From Mucilaginibacter sp. (lineage in GTDB: Bacteria > Bacteroidota > Bacteroidia > Sphingobacteriales > Sphingobacteriaceae), in contig NZ_JAQBOF010000038.1 of the NCBI RefSeq assembly GCF_028288185.1, positions 17,434 to 81,433 of the forward strand: a DNA stretch of 64,000 nucleotides. Direction: 5' to 3'. The position numbers were made by a program, and so were the translations under genes. The notes under the pieces were generated by a model, which was not told where the DNA came from, made no database searches, and saw nothing but the letters and a program-made list of their open reading frames with translations. This document shows, piece by piece, positions 60,912-64,000 of the stretch (its first letter is position 1; every line of letters starts with the position of its first letter).

Positions 60912-63900
60912 ATGATGCAATCCAATTCCAACAAATACAATCAAAAATTCCAGGAAGCTTTAGCCGGTTTAAACCCCGAGCAATTAGCTGCCGTAAATAA
61001 AATGGATGGCCCGGTGCTGGTTATTGCCGGCCCGGGTACAGGTAAAACACAGATACTGGCAGCGCGCATAGGTAAGATATTAACGGATACCGATGCTTTG
61101 CCAGGCGAAATACTTTGCCTAACCTATACCGATGCTGGCGCGGTAGCCATGCGCAAGCGTTTATTCGAGTTTATTGGCCCCGATGCTTACCGCATACATA
61201 TATATACTTTCCACGCTTTTTGTAATGAGGTGATCCAGGAAAACCTGGAATACTTTGGCAAACTGAATCTGGAGCCATTGTCTGACCTGGAGTCGGCTAT
61301 GCTATTCAGGGAGTTGGTAGATGATTTCCCTAACGACCATTTATTAAAGCGTTTTACCGGCGATGTATACTATGATGTGCCCAGGCTGAAAAACCTGTTC
61401 TCGACCATGAAGCGCGAGAACTGGAACGAGCAGTTTATTGAAACAGCCATCAACGAATATTTAGCAGACCTGCCCAATCGCGAAGAGTTTATCTACAAAA
61501 GAGCAAACGCCGCAAAAGGCATAGCTATTGGCGACCCCAAGCAAAAAGATATTGATGCCGCGCATGATCTGATGAAGAAATTGCTGGCAGCGGTTGTTGA
61601 GTACCAGCGTTACGATGCCAAAATGAAGGCCCGTGGCCGTTATGATTATGACGATATGATCATCTGGGTATTAAAAGCTTTCCGCGAAAACGAAGAGATA
61701 TTACGCAAATACCAGGAACGCTACCATTATATTTTGGTAGACGAGTTTCAGGATACCAGCGGATCGCAAAACGAGTTGTTGAAGTTCTTATTAAATTACT
61801 GGGAAACCCCCAACGTATTTGTAGTGGGCGATGATGACCAATCCATCTTCAAGTTCCAGGGTGCCAATATGAAAAACATCCTGGATTTTGCTACCGATTA
61901 TGTCAGCACGTTATCAACCGTTGTGTTAAAGCATAATTATAGGTCTAATCAACATATACTGGATATATCAAAAGCGCTTATCAACAATAATAATGAGCGA
62001 TTAACTAAGCAACTATCATTAGATAAAAGCCTGCAATCGTCACATTCGAGATTTAACGAGTTAGTTGTAAAGCCGGTTATCCGCGAATACGAAAACCCCG
62101 ATCAGGAAATGGTGGATGTGGCCATCAGCATAAAACATTTGGTAGATAGCGGCACCCCGCCCGGCGAAATAGCGGTTATTTACCGCAACCATAACCAGGT
62201 TGAGGCGCTGATACAATTTTTAGATGCGCAAAAAATTGCGGTTAATACCCGCCGTAAAATTGATGTCTTGACTATCCCTTTCGGCGAGAAGATCATCAAC
62301 ATACTGCGTTATTTAGCTATGGAGTTAGACTCGCCTTATAGTGGTGATGAGTTGCTGTTTGAAATATTGCACTATGATTTCTTTAACATCCCGCCGATAG
62401 AGATTGCAAAGGCCAGCATCGCGGTATCAAAAGAGAACTTTGTTACATCGGCCAATAATGTGCCTAAAACATCATTGCGTAGGTACATACACGAGATCCG
62501 CATGCCTGCACAAGCCGGGCTGTTTGATGCCGCGCCGAATGTGGAAATGAAATACCTGCTCAATAATATCGACCTGTTATTAACAGACGCATTGAGTGTT
62601 ACGTTGCAGCAATTGTTTCAGCAGGTTATTGGCAAGATGGGCATACTGCGCTACATTATGCAGCAGGCCGATAAGGGTACTTATATGCAGGTGCTCACCA
62701 ATTTCTTTGATTTTTTAAAGGACGAAAGCCGCAAGAATCCCGAAATAAAACTAGCCGACCTGATTGCTACCATCGACCTGATGAAGAAAAACAGCATCAG
62801 GCTGGACTTGAACCAGGTTATCTATTCGGATAACGGCGTAAACTTCTTTACCGCGCATGGCTCTAAAGGACAGGAGTTTGAGCATGTGTTTTTTATAGGC
62901 TGCGATAAAAAGACCTGGGACAGTAAGGGGCGCAACAATGGCTTTAGCTATCCTGATACACTAACGCAGGCGAGTAATGATGATATCGCCCAAAAAGAAG
63001 AGTCGCGCAGGTTATTTTATGTGGCGTTGACACGGGCCAAACAATGCCTGATGATATCCTATGCCAATAAAGATAAAAAGGGCAAGGATCAGGAGTCATC
63101 CCAATTCATAGGCGAGATATTAGCCGAAACCGATATGATTGTCGAGCATCCTAAAGTTGCTGAAGCTGCCATGATGGAGTTTTATGCTACCCAGTTTAGC
63201 GAAGCGGATAAACCGAAAGTTGAGCTCATAGATCATGGTTACATTAACCAGTTGTTGCAAAACTATACGCTATCGGTAACGCATTTGAGTAATTATCTGG
63301 ATTGCCCGCTGCGGTTTTATTTCCAGTGTTTGATAAGGGTACCATCGGGTAAAAGTCCGTCTGCTACTTTTGGACAGGCAGTACATTGGGCGTTAAACAA
63401 GGCGTTTAGGTGGTTAAAGGATGATGACGATAATTTCCCATCCACAGAGCAATTTATGAAAGAGTTTAAATGGTACATGTACCGTAACCGCGACTCATTC
63501 ACCAAAGAAGAATTTAAGTTGCGGGTTGATTATGGCGATAAGATATTGCCGCCATACTATGAGCAAAACGTAACCCAATGGAACAAAGTGGCTGTTACCG
63601 AGCGCGGCATAAAAAACATTGAGATTGAAGGCGTACCCATTAAAGGTAACCTGGATAAAATAGAGTTTGATGGCAAGCTGGCAACCATTGTAGACTATAA
63701 AACGGGCAAGCTAAAAAATGCCAAAGACAAACTGCTGCGCCCCACAAACGACAAACCCGAAGGCGGCGATTACTGGCGCCAGGCAGTATTTTATAAGATA
63801 CTGATAGATAACGACCCCAGTAATGATTGGGAAGCAACCACCACCATATTTGACTTTGTGGAACCGATAAGCGAGGGCGAGTATTATAAAGAAAAGATAG

Positions 63901-64000
63901 TTATCAGTCCGGAGGATATAAGTATTGTTACAGAACAGATCACCACTGTATACCAGAAAATACTGGCGCATGATTTTAATACCGGCTGCGGTAAAAAGGA
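60912..64000 (+). CDS. UvrD/PcrA-like helicase with C-terminal PD-(D/E)XK nuclease, 3'-truncated by the window
   Basis: At least 1029 codons, without a stop before the window end. An ATG at 60912 (or 60915) opens MMQSNSNKYNQKFQEAL. Superfamily 1A helicase motifs: Walker A AGPGTGKT with K45, LCLTYTDAGAVAMRKRL, VDEFQDTSGSQ (D277), VGDDDQSIFKFQGA, LKHNYRS, and LFYVALTRAKQCL. From about 770 onward a RecB-type nuclease follows, with LDCPLRFYFQ and catalytic VDYKTGK (D928, K930). A Cys cluster near the end (GCGK) may begin an AddB-like iron-sulfur element, which cannot be completed here. It is probably a DNA-repair helicase-nuclease acting on double-strand breaks; its partner may lie beyond the window. 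Confidence 0.9.
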   Translation, partial: MMQSNSNKYNQKFQEALAGLNPEQLAAVNKMDGPVLVIAGPGTGKTQILAARIGKILTDTDALPGEILCLTYTDAGAVAMRKRLFEFIGPDAYRIHIYTFHAFCNEVIQENLEYFGKLNLEPLSDLESAMLFRELVDDFPNDHLLKRFTGDVYYDVPRLKNLFSTMKRENWNEQFIETAINEYLADLPNREEFIYKRANAAKGIAIGDPKQKDIDAAHDLMKKLLAAVVEYQRYDAKMKARGRYDYDDMIIWVLKAFRENEEILRKYQERYHYILVDEFQDTSGSQNELLKFLLNYWETPNVFVVGDDDQSIFKFQGANMKNILDFATDYVSTLSTVVLKHNYRSNQHILDISKALINNNNERLTKQLSLDKSLQSSHSRFNELVVKPVIREYENPDQEMVDVAISIKHLVDSGTPPGEIAVIYRNHNQVEALIQFLDAQKIAVNTRRKIDVLTIPFGEKIINILRYLAMELDSPYSGDELLFEILHYDFFNIPPIEIAKASIAVSKENFVTSANNVPKTSLRRYIHEIRMPAQAGLFDAAPNVEMKYLLNNIDLLLTDALSVTLQQLFQQVIGKMGILRYIMQQADKGTYMQVLTNFFDFLKDESRKNPEIKLADLIATIDLMKKNSIRLDLNQVIYSDNGVNFFTAHGSKGQEFEHVFFIGCDKKTWDSKGRNNGFSYPDTLTQASNDDIAQKEESRRLFYVALTRAKQCLMISYANKDKKGKDQESSQFIGEILAETDMIVEHPKVAEAAMMEFYATQFSEADKPKVELIDHGYINQLLQNYTLSVTHLSNYLDCPLRFYFQCLIRVPSGKSPSATFGQAVHWALNKAFRWLKDDDDNFPSTEQFMKEFKWYMYRNRDSFTKEEFKLRVDYGDKILPPYYEQNVTQWNKVAVTERGIKNIEIEGVPIKGNLDKIEFDGKLATIVDYKTGKLKNAKDKLLRPTNDKPEGGDYWRQAVFYKILIDNDPSNDWEATTTIFDFVEPISEGEYYKEKIVISPEDISIVTEQITTVYQKILAHDFNTGCGKK

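Overview
The window looks like a chromosomal segment of a Bacteroidota species of the family Sphingobacteriaceae, most likely Mucilaginibacter or a close relative. The evidence is a moderate to low GC content, AT-rich gaps, TAnnTTTG-type -7 promoter boxes, few Shine-Dalgarno sequences, and gene families typical of that group (LytTR/LytS pair, GH106 and GH130 enzymes, TSP3-OmpA porin, START-like 126-residue protein, very large TamB). Genus placement is inference. I see no phage, transposase, rRNA or CRISPR array. One tRNA is present (elongator Met, CAT).

Layout. 1-3.1 kb: metK (5' end outside the window), a small secreted protein, a NUDIX hydrolase and PlsC. 3.2-7.2 kb: a LytTR/LytS two-component pair facing away from a micro-ORF coupled to a lantibiotic-immunity-type ABC transporter. 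7.2-19.3 kb: a secreted glycan-degradation block (DUF3863-like, GH5-like, GH106, sialidase-fold, type-B carboxylesterase, DUF5060/GH5-like, GH130) without any SusC/SusD pair or local regulator. 19.3-25.4 kb: an orphan ModA-like binding protein, tRNA-Met, a START-like protein, an LptF/LptG permease, a GT39-type transferase and ribBA. 25.4-37.5 kb: TamB, tsaD, a small membrane protein, a polysaccharide deacetylase, TolC plus membrane-fusion protein, frr and an ABC exporter. 37.6-48.3 kb: a FIST-domain sensor overlapping a soluble histidine kinase, an MFS transporter, recG-ridA, a 49-residue microprotein, OmpA, aminopeptidase P and MeaB. 48.8-54.6 kb: a cell-surface glycan module (two GT2, two tandem GT9-like paralogues, an MsbA-like flippase). 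54.6-64 kb: a papain-like peptidase fused to a tectonin propeller, an acyltransferase-3, an outer-membrane barrel, a GH3 hexosaminidase, a small conserved-looking protein, an antitoxin remnant and a UvrD-type helicase-nuclease running off the end.

How genes work together. LptF/G, the MsbA-like ABC protein, the glycosyltransferases, PlsC, the acyltransferase-3 and TamB all serve outer-envelope assembly. The glycan block would strip rhamnose-, mannose- and ester-decorated polysaccharide. Two of its promoter gaps share a 19-bp motif in opposite orientation, a candidate common operator.

The most interesting signals beyond gene content are: six perfect-length 8-bp units abutting the tsaD start codon, within a wider pattern of G-free repeated leaders; three 42-bp repeats preceded by a hairpin near 48.4 kb; a 149-bp inverted-repeat element near 41.6 kb and a REP-like nested palindrome near 10.3 kb; a FIST-kinase pair reminiscent of NosP systems; and the papain-tectonin lipoprotein. 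All family calls were made by reading motifs, without database searches.
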